Shown here: positions 46,571-56,306 of the stretch, one piece after another
Layout: each line of letters starts with the position of its first letter
Position numbering within the stretch: position 1 is the first letter of the stretch
NCBI RefSeq assembly: GCF_002157685.2
Contig: NZ_AP026738.1
Location: forward strand, 1,116,001 to 1,180,000
DNA length: 64,000 nucleotides
DNA from: Comamonas thiooxydans
GTDB taxonomy: Bacteria; Pseudomonadota; Gammaproteobacteria; Burkholderiales; Burkholderiaceae_C
Reading direction: 5' to 3'
Notes under the pieces: model-generated
Databases searched by the model: none
What the model saw: only the letters and a program-made list of their open reading frames with translations
Told to the model about the DNA's origin: nothing
Made by a program: the position numbers and the translations under genes

Positions 46571-49486
46571 TCAACCAATCTGAGAGAGAAGGCTGTGAGC
46601 CTTGGCCTTGAGATCGCCATGGGCTTCGGCGATCACTTCCTCGATCAGTGTACGCGCTCCGTCGCTGTCGCCGATGGCATTGAACTCTTCGGCCAGGGCC
46701 AGTTTGGTGGCCAGCGGGTCTTCGGGTTCGGAGGGAGCTGGCACGGCATCGATTGGCGCAGCGATATCGGATGTGCCCAGATCCAGCGACAGGCCGCTGA
46801 GGTCGAAAGTCACATCGGCCTGCGCAGAAGCTGCGGCAGGGCTGGCGGCCTCTTCACTCGGCTGCTGCAAGGTCAGGGCTTCGATGTCTTGCTCTGTGTC
46901 CAGGCGCTCCTGGCTGGAAGATAGCTCCAGTGGCGCGGTTTCCTGTCCGCTCTCGGCCTCGGGCTGTGCCTGCAAAGGCAGGGTGAAGCTGTCGAGGTCG
47001 AACTCGAGCGCATTCAGGGAGCTTTGCTCGGCGGGCGCGGGAGCTGTGACGGGGGCCGGGGCTTGAGAAGCGGTGGCGGGCAGGCTGAACGAGGCCAGAT
47101 CATCGAGATCCAGGTTCAGGCCGTTGTCTGCGGCTGCAATTGCCGGCTCTGCGGAGGTGGCAGCAGGAGTGTCCCACTGTGCCAGTGCCGCGAAGTCCTG
47201 CTCGTTGGGCAAGGAGACTGGTTCGGAGGCCACAGGCGCTGCGCTGGCAGCGGTGTCAGGTAGGTCCGCAGGCAGCTCCAGATCCATGTCGAAGTCCATG
47301 CCGGCGGGCTCCGTGGGAGGGCCTTCGCGGCTGGCCGCCGCTTCTGCGGCCTGTGCAGCAGCCAATGCCGAGCCAAAGCCCACGGCGGCGGCCACACCGC
47401 CTTGCAAGGCGGTCGATGGATCGGTAGGGCTGAAGGCGTTGGGCGCAGCCGTTGCGCCTGCCTGGGGCTGGGGAGCTCCGCCCAGCTGGTAGGTCAGATT
47501 TTCCGGATCCAGGATACGGCCCTGATCGGCCAGCCGCTGCCATTCGGGCCCCTTGCCCTGGGTCAGCGCAAAGACGTTGTTGGCTACAGATGCGTAGGCC
47601 ATGCGGTCATGGCGCTTGGCATAGATTTCAGCCAGCTTCTGGTGCAGCACCAGGCGGTTGGGGTCGCTGCGCAGCGCTTCCTTGAGGATTTCCTCGGCCT
47701 GCAGGTCGCGGCCGTAAGCCAGGTACACATCGGCTTCGGCCAGCGGGTCCACATCGCCGGCGTCGAGCTGGCTGGGAGAGTACTGCATGGACTGGCCCGA
47801 CATCTGGCTGCTGCTGGTCGTGGTGTCCACGCGCTGGCCGCCACTGGCGCCGAAGAAGGAGTCCGCCGACAACTGGCTGTCGCCCAGCGTGCTGTCCGCG
47901 CCTGCCGCAGCGGCTTTGCGACGCTGAGAAACACGGTAGCCGCCATAGCCCAGCAGCAGGGCCAGCAGTGCTGCACCAGCCAGCGGGATGGTCGGGTCTT
48001 CCATCAGGCTGTCGATAAAGCTGGGCTCCTCGGGAATGGGGGCCGGTGCCGCAACAGGCTTGGGAGGTGCAACCGGTGCCGGTGCAGGCGCTGCAGGCTC
48101 GGCTGCGGCTTGTGCCGGTTCGCCTTCGGCCGGAGCTGGTGCAGGTAGGGTGTCGCCTGGCTTGCCGGCATCGGCTGCCGCAGCCTCGGGTGTGGCTGGG
48201 GGGGTAGACGTTGCAGCCGCATCAGCGGCCGGAGCGGGGGCAGGCGCTGCAGCATTGGCGGCGCTGGCCGCGGGTACGGTGACTGTAGGGCTTGCCGCTG
48301 GTGCAGCTGCAGCCGGGGCGCTTGCTGTGGGAGCCGCGGCCGTACCTGCAGGTTTGGTGGCTGCCGCAATCTGGCTCAGCTCGGCCATATTACGTTTGAG
48401 CTCATCGGCGCGCGCAGACTGGTCGGCGGCCTGTTTTTGCTGGGCCACTTGCTCATCGGCAGCCACGCCCTTGACGGAGCCCTTGGACAGGGTCAGCTTG
48501 TCGGGGGCGGCGGTGGTGGCCTTGGCATCTGCGACATGGGCCTGAACCTGGCCGGAGGCGCTGCGCGATGCTGCTTCCACAGGAGCCACAGGTGCCACGC
48601 CAGCCAATTGACGGCGGAACTGGTTGAAATCCTGAGACTGGGCCGCCATGATCTGGCGGGCTTCCTTGGCCGAGGTAGCCTGGGCGGCTGCCTGATCGGG
48701 CAACTGAATCACCGCGCCGCTGCGCATGCGGTTGATATTGCCATTGACAAAGGCCTGCGGGTTGCTGCGCAGCATGGCGACCAGCATCTGATCAAGCGAG
48801 ACGCCTGCTGGCTTGTGCGCTGCAGCAATGCGACCTGCGGTGTCGCCTGTCCTGACGCGAACTTCATCGCTGCTGCCAGCCGGTGCTGCAATGCCGGCCT
48901 GGCGCTTGCGCTGCGGCTTCGCAGCGGCTTCGTCCTGATCGCGGTCATTGCGCAGGTCCCGGCCGGCCGTGTTGACAGGGCTGGACGCCGGGCGTGCAGT
49001 CACGGCGGGACGCGCAGGCGCAGGCGCCGCGGCAGGCGTGGCCTGGGCAGCGGTGGTGGGTGCAGGAGCAGGGCGACGCGTTGCAGGAGGGTCGAGCAGC
49101 AAGGTGTAGTTGCGCTGCAGCTTGCCCGATGCCCAGTTGGCATCGATCACCAGATCGACAAAGGGATCGTTGACCGGCTGAAAGCTGCTGAGCTTGAGCA
49201 CGGCCGAGCCATTGGCGCGTTTTTGCACCTGCACGCGCACCGAGTTGGCCGTGCCAGTGAATTCCATGCCCTGGGCACGGAATGCAGCTGGCGATGCGAT
49301 AGCTGCCTGCAGGCTGTCGGCCTCGGCTGCGCTGAGTTGAGGGATCTCGACTTCGGCACGCAAGGGCTCGCCCAGAGCCGACTGCACCGTGATGCGACCC
49401 AGCGCCAATGCCCATGCATCGGTGGCCGGGAGGCTTGACAGTGCGAGGGTGGCTGCGGCGAGCGCAGAAAGTTTCCAGCGTTGCAT
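46571..49486 (-). CDS. fimV: FimV/HubP family polar scaffold protein
   Basis: This 971-residue protein has the FimV layout: a signal peptide (WKLSALAAATLALSSLPA), the conserved N-terminal domain (LGRITVQSALGEPLRAEVEI), a LysM-like region (VRTGDTAGRIAAAHKP), a long Ala/Pro-rich stretch, one transmembrane segment (IPLAGAALLALLLGYGGYRV), then an acidic cytoplasmic region with TPR-like text (EADVYLAYGRDLQAEEILKEAL) and the FimV C-terminal motif (LALAEEFNAIGDSDGARTLI). It organises cell poles and type IV pili in relatives. The ATG at 49486 gives the right signal peptide; the longer reading is rejected. Between it and asd lie about 370 bases with an asd terminator and small palindromes. Confidence 0.92.
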   Translation of the reverse strand: MQRWKLSALAAATLALSSLPATDAWALALGRITVQSALGEPLRAEVEIPQLSAAEADSLQAAIASPAAFRAQGMEFTGTANSVRVQVQKRANGSAVLKLSSFQPVNDPFVDLVIDANWASGKLQRNYTLLLDPPATRRPAPAPTTAAQATPAAAPAPARPAVTARPASSPVNTAGRDLRNDRDQDEAAAKPQRKRQAGIAAPAGSSDEVRVRTGDTAGRIAAAHKPAGVSLDQMLVAMLRSNPQAFVNGNINRMRSGAVIQLPDQAAAQATSAKEARQIMAAQSQDFNQFRRQLAGVAPVAPVEAASRSASGQVQAHVADAKATTAAPDKLTLSKGSVKGVAADEQVAQQKQAADQSARADELKRNMAELSQIAAATKPAGTAAAPTASAPAAAAPAASPTVTVPAASAANAAAPAPAPAADAAATSTPPATPEAAAADAGKPGDTLPAPAPAEGEPAQAAAEPAAPAPAPVAPPKPVAAPAPIPEEPSFIDSLMEDPTIPLAGAALLALLLGYGGYRVSQRRKAAAAGADSTLGDSQLSADSFFGASGGQRVDTTTSSSQMSGQSMQYSPSQLDAGDVDPLAEADVYLAYGRDLQAEEILKEALRSDPNRLVLHQKLAEIYAKRHDRMAYASVANNVFALTQGKGPEWQRLADQGRILDPENLTYQLGGAPQPQAGATAAPNAFSPTDPSTALQGGVAAAVGFGSALAAAQAAEAAASREGPPTEPAGMDFDMDLELPADLPDTAASAAPVASEPVSLPNEQDFAALAQWDTPAATSAEPAIAAADNGLNLDLDDLASFSLPATASQAPAPVTAPAPAEQSSLNALEFDLDSFTLPLQAQPEAESGQETAPLELSSSQERLDTEQDIEALTLQQPSEEAASPAAASAQADVTFDLSGLSLDLGTSDIAAPIDAVPAPSEPEDPLATKLALAEEFNAIGDSDGARTLIEEVIAEAHGDLKAKAHSLLSQIG

Positions 49487-49774
49487 AGGGCTCAGACTTG
49501 ATTCGTGCAGCCTACAGCCCTCTTGTTCTTGATCGGGTTTGTGGCTGCGGTGCACATAAAAATTGGAAATTCCAGCAGGCGGCAAAGGTCTCTCGGCCCG
49601 GCGGACACAGTTTGCATTGTCAACGACGCTATTGCAATGTGAGCAAAAGCATGGCTGGCAAGGCTCTCAATTGTTGTCGATTGGCAACGAGATGAAACCT
49701 AATGTAGGTTTGCTGACGGTTTGCATTCGCCCGAATAAGCGGGCAATTGTCGCCCAAGCCTGGAGCTTGGACAT
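49487..49774. other. Leader region of fimV
   Basis: No gene is seen. The stretch has a small palindrome AAACCTAATGTAGGTTT (near 49694-49710) and GCCCGAATAAGCGGGC (near 49729), which could be parts of the fimV promoter or leader. Base composition is more AT-rich than in genes. Confidence 0.35.
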
Positions 49775-49775
49775 G

Positions 49776-49811
49776 AAAAAAGCGCCGGCCATCACGAGGA
49801 TGACTGGCGCT
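49776..49811 (-). terminator. Intrinsic terminator of asd
   Basis: AGCGCC (49781-49786) pairs with GGCGCT (49806-49811), with further partial pairing inside (GCCATC/GATGAC); on - a T-run of six follows. It suggests fimV has its own promoter. Confidence 0.75.
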
Positions 49812-49857
49812 TTGCTGTGCTGGATCAAGCCATCAGCAGGCTTGATGGCGGCAGGTA

Positions 49858-50970
49858 TCAGGCTGCCAGCAGGATGCGCAGCATGCGGCGCAGAGGCTCG
49901 GCCGCGCCCCACAGCAGCTGGTCGCCGATCACGAAGGCCGAGACGTATTCGGGGCCCATATTGAGCTTGCGCACGCGGCCCACGGCAACGTCAAGGCCGC
50001 CGGTGGTCGCTGCGGGAGTCAGTTCCTTGACGGTCAGGGCGCGTTCGTTGGCCACGAACTTGACCCAGGGGTTGCCGCCCTTGATCAGGGCTTCGATCTC
50101 TTCCAGGGGCAGGTCCTTGTTCAGCTTCAGGGTCAAGGCCAGGGAGTGGCAGCGCATGGCGCCGATACGCACGCACAGGCCGTCCACGGGGATGGTGGCT
50201 TCGGTGCCCAGGATTTTGTTGACTTCGGCCTGGCCCTTCCATTCTTCCTTGGACTGGCCGTTGGGCAGCTGTGCGTCGATCCAGGGGATCAGGCCGCCGG
50301 CCAGAGGTGCGCCGAAGAATTCGGTGGGCACATCTTCGCGGATGGTCTGGGCGACCTTGCGGTCGATTTCCAGAATCGCCGAAGCAGGGGTTGCCAGTTC
50401 GTCGGCGACGGCGGCGTGCACCACGCCCATGCCCTTGAGCAGCTCGCGCATGTGGTTGGCACCGCCGCCCGATGCGGCCTGGTAGGTCATGGAAGAGACC
50501 CATTCCACCAGACCGGCCTTGAACAGACCGCCCAGACCCATCAGCAGGATGGAGTTGGTGCAGTTGCCACCGATCCAGTTCTTGCCGCCGGCGGCCAGCT
50601 TTTGCTGGATCAGGTCGTCGTTGACGGGGTCCAGCACGATGACGGCGTCGTCCTCCATGCGCAGCGAAGAGGCCGCGTCAATCCAGTGGCCGTTCCAGCC
50701 CGCGGCGCGGATCTTGGGGAAGACTTCCTTGGTGTAGTCGCCACCCTGGCAGGTGATGATGATGGCGCACTTGGACAGCTCGGCGATGTCGTTGGCGTCC
50801 TTCAGCTCGGTGTGCACCGTGGCCATGGCCGGAGCCTTGCCGCCGGCATTGGAGGTGGAGAAGAACACGGGCTCGATCAGTGCGAAGTCGCCTTCGGCCT
50901 GCATACGATCCATCAGCACGGAGCCGACCATGCCGCGCCAGCCCACCAAACCTACCAATTGCTTGCTCAT
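49858..50970 (-). CDS. asd: Aspartate-semialdehyde dehydrogenase
   Basis: This 370-residue NADP enzyme reduces aspartyl phosphate, feeding lysine, threonine, methionine and peptidoglycan synthesis. The cofactor motif [15 protein letters not shown] is at the N-terminus, the catalytic Cys is in [17 protein letters not shown] and the His in [12 protein letters not shown]. The upstream gap of 390 bases carries a candidate promoter and an AT-rich palindrome. Confidence 0.97.
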   Translation of the reverse strand: MSKQLVGLVGWRGMVGSVLMDRMQAEGDFALIEPVFFSTSNAGGKAPAMATVHTELKDANDIAELSKCAIIITCQGGDYTKEVFPKIRAAGWNGHWIDAASSLRMEDDAVIVLDPVNDDLIQQKLAAGGKNWIGGNCTNSILLMGLGGLFKAGLVEWVSSMTYQAASGGGANHMRELLKGMGVVHAAVADELATPASAILEIDRKVAQTIREDVPTEFFGAPLAGGLIPWIDAQLPNGQSKEEWKGQAEVNKILGTEATIPVDGLCVRIGAMRCHSLALTLKLNKDLPLEEIEALIKGGNPWVKFVANERALTVKELTPAATTGGLDVAVGRVRKLNMGPEYVSAFVIGDQLLWGAAEPLRRMLRILLAA

Positions 50971-51172
50971 TTGAAACGCCCTTTCAGTTTTGAAAACAGT
51001 AGCTTGAGACTGCTTCGGCCGGCTCGTCAGGGCCGGAAGGGGCGCGCGACGAACCGGGCTGGGTCAGCCTGTAATCGTCTTAATGGTGATTGCGCGCGCA
51101 TTCACACCGGCAAGCTTTGCGGGTGTGTCGATCTCGGAAGCGAAGGTGCGTGCGGCAAACATAAGAGTTGTC

Positions 51173-51200
51173 ATTCTAGCGACTAGAGAAAAAGCTTGAA
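51173..51200 (-). promoter_or_regulatory. Candidate asd promoter
   Basis: On - the order is TTCAAG (51200-51195), 16 bases and TAGAAT (51178-51173), giving a leader of about 195 bases before asd. GACTAGAG/CTCTAGTC inverted repeats (51181-51188 and 51220-51227) surround the -35 part and could be an operator. Confidence 0.4.
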
Positions 51201-51227
51201 GAGTTAAAAGTGCTCGAAACTCTAGTC

Positions 51228-51263
51228 AAAACGTCGAAATAAATGATTTATTTTTGACGTTTT
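51228..51263. other. Near-perfect 36-base AT-rich palindrome between leuB and asd
   Basis: AAAACGTC and GACGTTTT form the outer arms, AAATAAAT and ATTTATTT the inner arms, with one or two unpaired bases. It could act as a second terminator for leuB on - or as a binding site. Confidence 0.5.
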
Positions 51264-51294
51264 GTTTTGTTTGATGCCGGAAAATGCGTCAAAC

Positions 51295-51323
51295 CAAAAA
51301 GCCACCGCCTTGCGGCAGTGGCT
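51295..51323 (-). terminator. Intrinsic terminator of leuB
   Basis: AGCCAC and GTGGCT with inner GCC/GGC pairs form the stem (51300-51322); on - a T-run follows (AAAAA at 51296-51300 on +). Confidence 0.75.
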
Positions 51324-51363
51324 GGACATCAGCGGTTTCCGGGCTTGGATCGTCAATACGTTC

Positions 51364-52440
51364 TCAGACGCCGGCCAGCGCCTTGACCACGGCGTCGCCC
51401 ATTTCACGGGTGCTGACCTTGGTCGTGCCTTCGCTGTAGATGTCGGCAGTGCGCAGGCCGTCGGCCAGTACCTTTTGCACGGCGGCTTCGATCTTCTGGG
51501 CGGCAGCTTCCTGGCCCAGGCTGAAGCGCAGCATCATGGCGGCCGAGAGGATGGTGGCCAGGGGGTTGGCGATGCCCTTGCCGGCGATGTCGGGAGCCGA
51601 GCCGTGGCTGGGTTCGTACAGGCCTTGCTTCTTGTCGTTCAGGCTGGCGCTGGGCAGCATGCCGATGGAGCCGGTCAGCATGGAGGCTTCGTCAGAGAGG
51701 ATGTCGCCGAACATATTGCCGGTCACCACGACGTCGAAGCGCTTGGGTTCCTTGACCAGCTGCATGGCGGCGTTGTCCACGTACATATGGTCCAGGGCCA
51801 CGTCGGGGTACTGCTTGGCGACTTCGCTGACCACGTCCTTCCACAGCTGGAAGGTTTCCAGCACATTGGCCTTGTCCACGCTGGTCACACGCTTGTCGCG
51901 CTTCTGGGCGGCCTGGAAGGCGACATGGGCGATGCGCTCGATCTCGGGACGGGTGTAGCGCATGGTGTCGAAGGCTTCCTCGGCACCGGGGAAGTGACCA
52001 TCGGGAGCCACACGGCGGCCGCGCGGCTGGCCGAAGTAGATGTCGCCGGTCAGCTCGCGGATGATGAGGATGTCCAGGCCCGCCACCAGCTCGGGCTTGA
52101 GGCTGGAAGCGTGGGTCAGTTCCTTGTAGCAGATGGCGGGACGGAAGTTGGCGAACAGGCCCAGGGCCTTGCGCAGGCCCAGAATGGCCTGCTCGGGACG
52201 CAGGGGGCGGTCCAGCGTGTCGTACTTCCAGTCACCCACGGCGCCGAACAGGATGGCATCGGCTTCCTGGGCCAGCTTCAGCGTGGCAGGAGGCAGGGGG
52301 TGGCCGGCAGCTTCATAGCCGGCGCCGCCCACGGGAGCGGTTTCCATTTCCAGGCCCAGATTCAGGGCCTCAAGCACCTTGACGGCTTCCGCGACGATTT
52401 CGGGACCAATGCCATCACCGGGCAAAACTGCAATCTTCAT
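51364..52440 (-). CDS. leuB: 3-isopropylmalate dehydrogenase
   Basis: This 358-residue NAD enzyme oxidises 3-isopropylmalate in leucine synthesis. The N-terminus [22 protein letters not shown], the substrate region [13 protein letters not shown] and the metal-binding [14 protein letters not shown] are as expected. It follows leuD across a repeat-filled gap of about 235 bases, so it may have a partly separate transcript. Confidence 0.97.
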   Translation of the reverse strand: MKIAVLPGDGIGPEIVAEAVKVLEALNLGLEMETAPVGGAGYEAAGHPLPPATLKLAQEADAILFGAVGDWKYDTLDRPLRPEQAILGLRKALGLFANFRPAICYKELTHASSLKPELVAGLDILIIRELTGDIYFGQPRGRRVAPDGHFPGAEEAFDTMRYTRPEIERIAHVAFQAAQKRDKRVTSVDKANVLETFQLWKDVVSEVAKQYPDVALDHMYVDNAAMQLVKEPKRFDVVVTGNMFGDILSDEASMLTGSIGMLPSASLNDKKQGLYEPSHGSAPDIAGKGIANPLATILSAAMMLRFSLGQEAAAQKIEAAVQKVLADGLRTADIYSEGTTKVSTREMGDAVVKALAGV

Positions 52441-52461
52441 GATGTTCCTTTGATTAATTTG

Positions 52462-52558
52462 ATAGCTGTTAGCGCTCGTTATTCATAGATTTCAGATTGA
52501 ATTAATCCTGATATGCATGAATAGAAAGCGCTAGAAGCTCATTTATTGGTAGCTAATC
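52462..52558. repeat. Family A repeats in the leuD-leuB gap
   Basis: ATAGCTGTTAGCGCT (52462-52476) and, in the opposite sense, AAAGCGCTAGAAGCTC (from 52525) plus GGTAGCTAAT form an inverted pair. The spacer is AT-rich. It is the most complete paired form of family A in the window. Confidence 0.55.
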
Positions 52559-52593
52559 CAAGCAAGGCATGCCCCAAAGTGAGAGACATCGAG

Positions 52594-52676
52594 CAAGAGC
52601 CGCCTCGCAGCGAAGATGTCGTCCCCCTCTGGGGGAAGCCGCGGAGCCGCCTAGGCAAAGCGGCTCAGGGGGAGCT
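52594..52676. repeat. GC-rich intergenic repeat, family B copy 2
   Basis: GCAAGAGCCGCCTCGCAGCG, then GTCGTCCCCCTCTGGGGGAA and GCCGCGGAGCCGCC, align closely with 42762-42832. It ends directly at the leuD stop. Confidence 0.7.
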
Positions 52677-53333
52677 TTATTTCTGAATCAATGTATGCGC
52701 CAGCCAGGGCTTCTGCGCCAGGCGCTCGGCCTCGAAGGCCTTGATCTTGTCGGCATGGCGCATGGTCAGGCCGATATCGTCGAAGCCGTTGAGCAGGCAG
52801 TACTTGCGAAAGGCGATGACGTCGAAGGCGATCTCTTCGCCCTGGGGCCTCAGGATCACCTGGCGCTCCAGGTCGATGGTCAGCTCGTAGCCGGGGAAGG
52901 CCGCGACGTCGTTGAACAGCTGGTCGATCGTGGCCTCGGGCAACACGATGGGCAGCAGACCGTTCTTGAAGCTGTTGTTGAAGAAGATGTCGGCAAAGCT
53001 GGGGGCCAGGATGGCGCGGAAGCCGTACTGGTCCAGGGCCCAGGGCGCGTGCTCGCGGCTGGAGCCGCAGCCGAAGTTCTTGCGCGCGATCAGGATGCTG
53101 GCGCCCTTGAAGCGGGGCTGGTTGAGCACGAAGTCGGGATTGGGCTTGCGGTCGGCTTCGGGCACGCCGGGCTGGCCGGGCTGGTCCAGATAGCGCCACT
53201 CGTCAAACAGATTGGGGCCGAAGCCGGTCTTCTTGATGGACTTGAGGAACTGCTTGGGGATGATGGCGTCGGTGTCGACGTTCTCGCGGTCCATGGGGGC
53301 GACAAGGCCCTTGTGCACGGTGAATTTTTGCAT
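52677..53333 (-). CDS. leuD: 3-isopropylmalate dehydratase small subunit
   Basis: This 218-residue subunit pairs with LeuC to isomerise isopropylmalate. The start [18 protein letters not shown] at 53333 is the family N-terminus; the longer frame overlaps the lipoprotein gene and is rejected. [15 protein letters not shown] is the signature. It lies 25 bases after the entericidin-like gene. Confidence 0.97.
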   Translation of the reverse strand: MQKFTVHKGLVAPMDRENVDTDAIIPKQFLKSIKKTGFGPNLFDEWRYLDQPGQPGVPEADRKPNPDFVLNQPRFKGASILIARKNFGCGSSREHAPWALDQYGFRAILAPSFADIFFNNSFKNGLLPIVLPEATIDQLFNDVAAFPGYELTIDLERQVILRPQGEEIAFDVIAFRKYCLLNGFDDIGLTMRHADKIKAFEAERLAQKPWLAHTLIQK

Positions 53334-53358
53334 GGCGTGAATTCCAGGGATCAAGGGT

Positions 53359-53484
53359 TCAGCGAGCGGCACGTTCAATGGCGCTGCCGGCACTTTGCAC
53401 GTCCTGGCCCAGGCCCTTGACGGTGTTGCAGGCGGCCATGGTGAAGGCCAGGCCGATCAAAAGAATCGTGACGGAAGGCTTCAT
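53359..53484 (-). CDS. Entericidin A/B-like small lipoprotein
   Basis: This 41-residue frame is too short for usual ORF lists. It starts at 53484 ([20 protein letters not shown]), giving a lipoprotein signal with the lipobox MAAC, and ends in a mature peptide typical of entericidins ([20 protein letters not shown]). The AGACAGAGC before the start is a weak ribosome site. In E. coli entericidins form a lipoprotein pair linked to stationary-phase lysis; here only one is present, between leuC and leuD, so it is probably co-transcribed with the leucine genes. Confidence 0.85.
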   Translation of the reverse strand: MKPSVTILLIGLAFTMAACNTVKGLGQDVQSAGSAIERAAR

Positions 53485-53508
53485 GCTCTGTCTCGCTGAA
53501 AGAATGGT

Positions 53509-54930
53509 TTAGGAGAACTTGCGGATGTCGACGAAGTGGCCGTGGATGGCGGCCGCAGCGGCCATGGCGGGGCTGACGAGGTGGGTGCGGCCACCGGCGC
53601 CCTGACGGCCTTCGAAGTTGCGGTTCGAGGTCGAGGCGCAGCGCTCGCCGGGCTCCAGGCGGTCGGCGTTCATGGCCAGGCACATGGAGCAGCCGGGTTC
53701 GCGCCATTCAAAGCCGGCGGCCTTGAAGATCTGGTCCAGGCCTTCGCGCTCGGCCTGTTCCTTGACCAGGCCGGAGCCGGGCACCACCATGGCCAGCTTG
53801 ATGTTCTTGGCGACCTTCTGGCCCAGGTTCTTGACCACGGCCGCGGCTTCGCGCATGTCTTCGATGCGGCTGTTGGTGCAGGAGCCGATGAACACCTTGT
53901 CGACAAAGATGTCGTTGATGGGCTTGCCGGGTTCCAGCGCCATATAGGTCAGCGCACGTTCGATGGCACCGCGCTTGTTCGAGTCCTTTTCCTTGTCGGG
54001 ATCGGGGACGGCGGCATCGATGCCCAGCACCATCTCGGGGCTGGTGCCCCAAGTCACCTGCGGCACGATGTCGGCGGCGTTCAGCTCCACCACATGGTCG
54101 AACTTCGCATCGGCGTCGGAATGCAGTGTCTTCCAGTAGCTGACTGCGGCATCCCATTCGCCACCCGTGGGCGCCAGGGGGCGGCCCTTGATGTAGTTGA
54201 TGGTCTTGTCGTCCACGGCCACGAGACCTGCGCGAGCGCCGCCTTCGATGGCCATGTTGCAGACCGTCATGCGGCCTTCCACGCTCAGGTCGCGGATGGC
54301 TTCGCCGGCAAACTCGATGGTGTAGCCCGTGCCGCCGGCGGTACCGATCTTGCCGATGATGGCCAGCACGATGTCCTTGGCGGTGATGCCGGGCGCGACC
54401 TTGCCGTTGACCTGCACCAGCATGTTCTTGGCCTTCTTGGCCAGCAGGGTCTGGGTGGCCATCACATGCTCGACCTCGGAGGTGCCGATGCCGTGGGCCA
54501 GCGCGCCGAAAGCGCCATGGGTGGAGGTGTGGCTGTCGCCGCAGACCACGGTCATGCCGGGCAGGGTCGCGCCCTGCTCGGGGCCCATGACGTGAACAAT
54601 GCCCTGGCCCTTGTCCATGAAGGGGAAGAAGGCGGCCGAGCCGAACTCGGCGATATTGCTGTTCAGCGTGGTGATCTGTTCCTTGCTGATGGGATCGGCA
54701 ATGCCGTCGTAGCCGCGCTCCCAGCCGTCGGTGGGGGTGTTGTGGTCGGCCGTGGCCACGACCGAGCTGACGCGCCACAGCTTGCGGCCGGCCATGCGCA
54801 GGCCTTCGAAGGCCTGGGGGCTGGTGACTTCATGCACCAGATGACGGTCGATATAGAGGACGGAGGTGCCGTCTTCCTCGGTGTGAACGACGTGCTCGTC
54901 AAAAATCTTGTCGTAGAGGGTGCGTCCCAT
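53509..54930 (-). CDS. leuC: 3-isopropylmalate dehydratase large subunit
   Basis: This 473-residue aconitase-family enzyme carries a [4Fe-4S] cluster. Cluster cysteines are in [13 protein letters not shown] and [11 protein letters not shown]; the substrate region [18 protein letters not shown] is clear. It is the first structural gene of the leucine run, 57 bases after a LysR gene in the same direction. Confidence 0.97.
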   Translation of the reverse strand: MGRTLYDKIFDEHVVHTEEDGTSVLYIDRHLVHEVTSPQAFEGLRMAGRKLWRVSSVVATADHNTPTDGWERGYDGIADPISKEQITTLNSNIAEFGSAAFFPFMDKGQGIVHVMGPEQGATLPGMTVVCGDSHTSTHGAFGALAHGIGTSEVEHVMATQTLLAKKAKNMLVQVNGKVAPGITAKDIVLAIIGKIGTAGGTGYTIEFAGEAIRDLSVEGRMTVCNMAIEGGARAGLVAVDDKTINYIKGRPLAPTGGEWDAAVSYWKTLHSDADAKFDHVVELNAADIVPQVTWGTSPEMVLGIDAAVPDPDKEKDSNKRGAIERALTYMALEPGKPINDIFVDKVFIGSCTNSRIEDMREAAAVVKNLGQKVAKNIKLAMVVPGSGLVKEQAEREGLDQIFKAAGFEWREPGCSMCLAMNADRLEPGERCASTSNRNFEGRQGAGGRTHLVSPAMAAAAAIHGHFVDIRKFS

Positions 54931-54987
54931 GGTGGTCTCGTGAGGTTGGTTTGTTGGGAGGATTCTGTGGCGGCTTGATGCGATGCT

Positions 54988-55956
54988 TCAAGCCTTGGCA
55001 CTGGCGGGGCAGAGGTGATCGACCAGCAGGCGGGTGGTCACCGGCAGCGCTTCAAAGTCGCGGGCCACCACGCAGAGTTCGCGGTGCGCCCAGTCGTCGG
55101 TGAGCTGCACGGCGCGCAGATGGCCCACGCCATGCATCAGCTCGAATGCGCGGTCGGGCAGTAAGCCCAGTCCCAGGCCGTTGTCGATCATGCGGCACAT
55201 GGCGTCCAGGCTGGTGACCTGAATGCGCTGGTGCAGCGGGTGGCCGGCCTGGGCTGCGGCAGCACGCATGGCGAGGCTGATCGAGGAGCCGGCATGCAGG
55301 CTGACGATGTCCCATTCCAGCACTTCCGTGAAGGCGACGCTTTCGCGGTCGGCCAGGGCATGGCGCTCGGGCACGACGACGACCAATCGGTCTTTGCGAT
55401 AGCTGCGGTACTGCAGCGGCACATTGCCCTGGGTCAGTTGCACAGTGGCCTGATTGCCTTCGCTGCTCCTGATATTGCCCAGCGTGCAGATGCCGATATC
55501 GGCCGTGCCCTCGGCCACGGCGCTCAGCACGTCGGGGCTCAGGTGCTCCTGCAGATCGATCTTGATCTGGCTGTGTTCGCGCGCAAAGGCCCCCAGGTCT
55601 TCGGGCAGAAACTGCACGATGGCGGACATATTGGCGTGCATGCGCACATGGCCGCGCACGCCGTCGGCGTATTCGGAGAGCTCGCCCTGCATGCGCTCCA
55701 GCCCGTAGAGCACATTGCGCGCATGGTGCAGCAGGCTCTCGCCGGCCGGCGTCAGTGTCACGCCGCGGCTGTGGCGATAGAGCAGGGCGGTGTCCACCGT
55801 CGCTTCCAGGTCGGACAAGCGCTTGCTGACGGCCGAGGCCGCAATGAACTCGCGTTCAGCGGCGCGGCCAATGCTGCCCAGTTCGCACACGGCGACGAAC
55901 AGCTGAAGCGAGGTGAGATCGATGCGGCGCGCAAAACTGCGCTCTGAATTCTTCAT
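54988..55956 (-). CDS. LysR-family transcriptional regulator, upstream of leuC
   Basis: This 322-residue regulator has an N-terminal helix-turn-helix (LQLFVAVCELGSIGRAAERE, then ASAVSKRLSDLEA) and an effector domain with GTADIGICTL and NGLGLGLLPDRA. It is in the same direction as leuC and 57 bases from it, so it may be co-transcribed with or control the leucine genes, though I cannot show this. A palindrome lies 16 bases before its start. Confidence 0.92.
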   Translation of the reverse strand: MKNSERSFARRIDLTSLQLFVAVCELGSIGRAAEREFIAASAVSKRLSDLEATVDTALLYRHSRGVTLTPAGESLLHHARNVLYGLERMQGELSEYADGVRGHVRMHANMSAIVQFLPEDLGAFAREHSQIKIDLQEHLSPDVLSAVAEGTADIGICTLGNIRSSEGNQATVQLTQGNVPLQYRSYRKDRLVVVVPERHALADRESVAFTEVLEWDIVSLHAGSSISLAMRAAAAQAGHPLHQRIQVTSLDAMCRMIDNGLGLGLLPDRAFELMHGVGHLRAVQLTDDWAHRELCVVARDFEALPVTTRLLVDHLCPASAKA

Positions 55957-56306
55957 GGGGTAGGCTCAAGTCTTCTCGTTTCGAGAAGTTTTCAGCATTT
56001 TTACCGATTAATCTAGCTGCATCCATCTTTGAATGAGATGTCTTGCTTGGCGATGGGTAAATTTTGGAGATGGGTGATTTCTTGCTTTGCGATGACTTGG
56101 CGAGGCTTGAGAAAGCGGTGTTGCATTTGTCAGTCTTGCGTACTTGCATTTTCATAGCGAAGACTCTAGATGCCAGAATCGTTCAAGCCTGATCCGGCCT
56201 GAGGTGCGGAAGTCTTCCTGGTGCCTGAGTGCCGGAATTTTTTTACAAAGTAAATCGTCAGTAAAGCAGCCAGGAATCGACGCTATTCGCTGCAAAAATG
56301 TGAGTC
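55957..56306. other. 350-base gap before the Sel1 gene
   Basis: No gene is seen. It holds the divergent promoters of the LysR gene and the Sel1-repeat gene. It is more AT-rich than the genes. The only clear element is the palindrome at 55972-55988. Confidence 0.4.
55972..55988. promoter_or_regulatory. Palindrome at the LysR gene start
   Basis: CTTCTCG TTT CGAGAAG is a perfect 7-bp inverted repeat with a 3-base centre, 16 bases before the LysR start codon on -. It may be an autoregulatory site or a leader hairpin. Confidence 0.45.

Noticed and set aside
51064..51174. A 36-codon frame on - upstream of asd (start MTTLMFAARTF)
   Set aside because: The first ATG falls in the candidate -10 box of asd and there is no ribosome site, so I could not support it as a gene. 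A leaderless start at 51162 remains possible.
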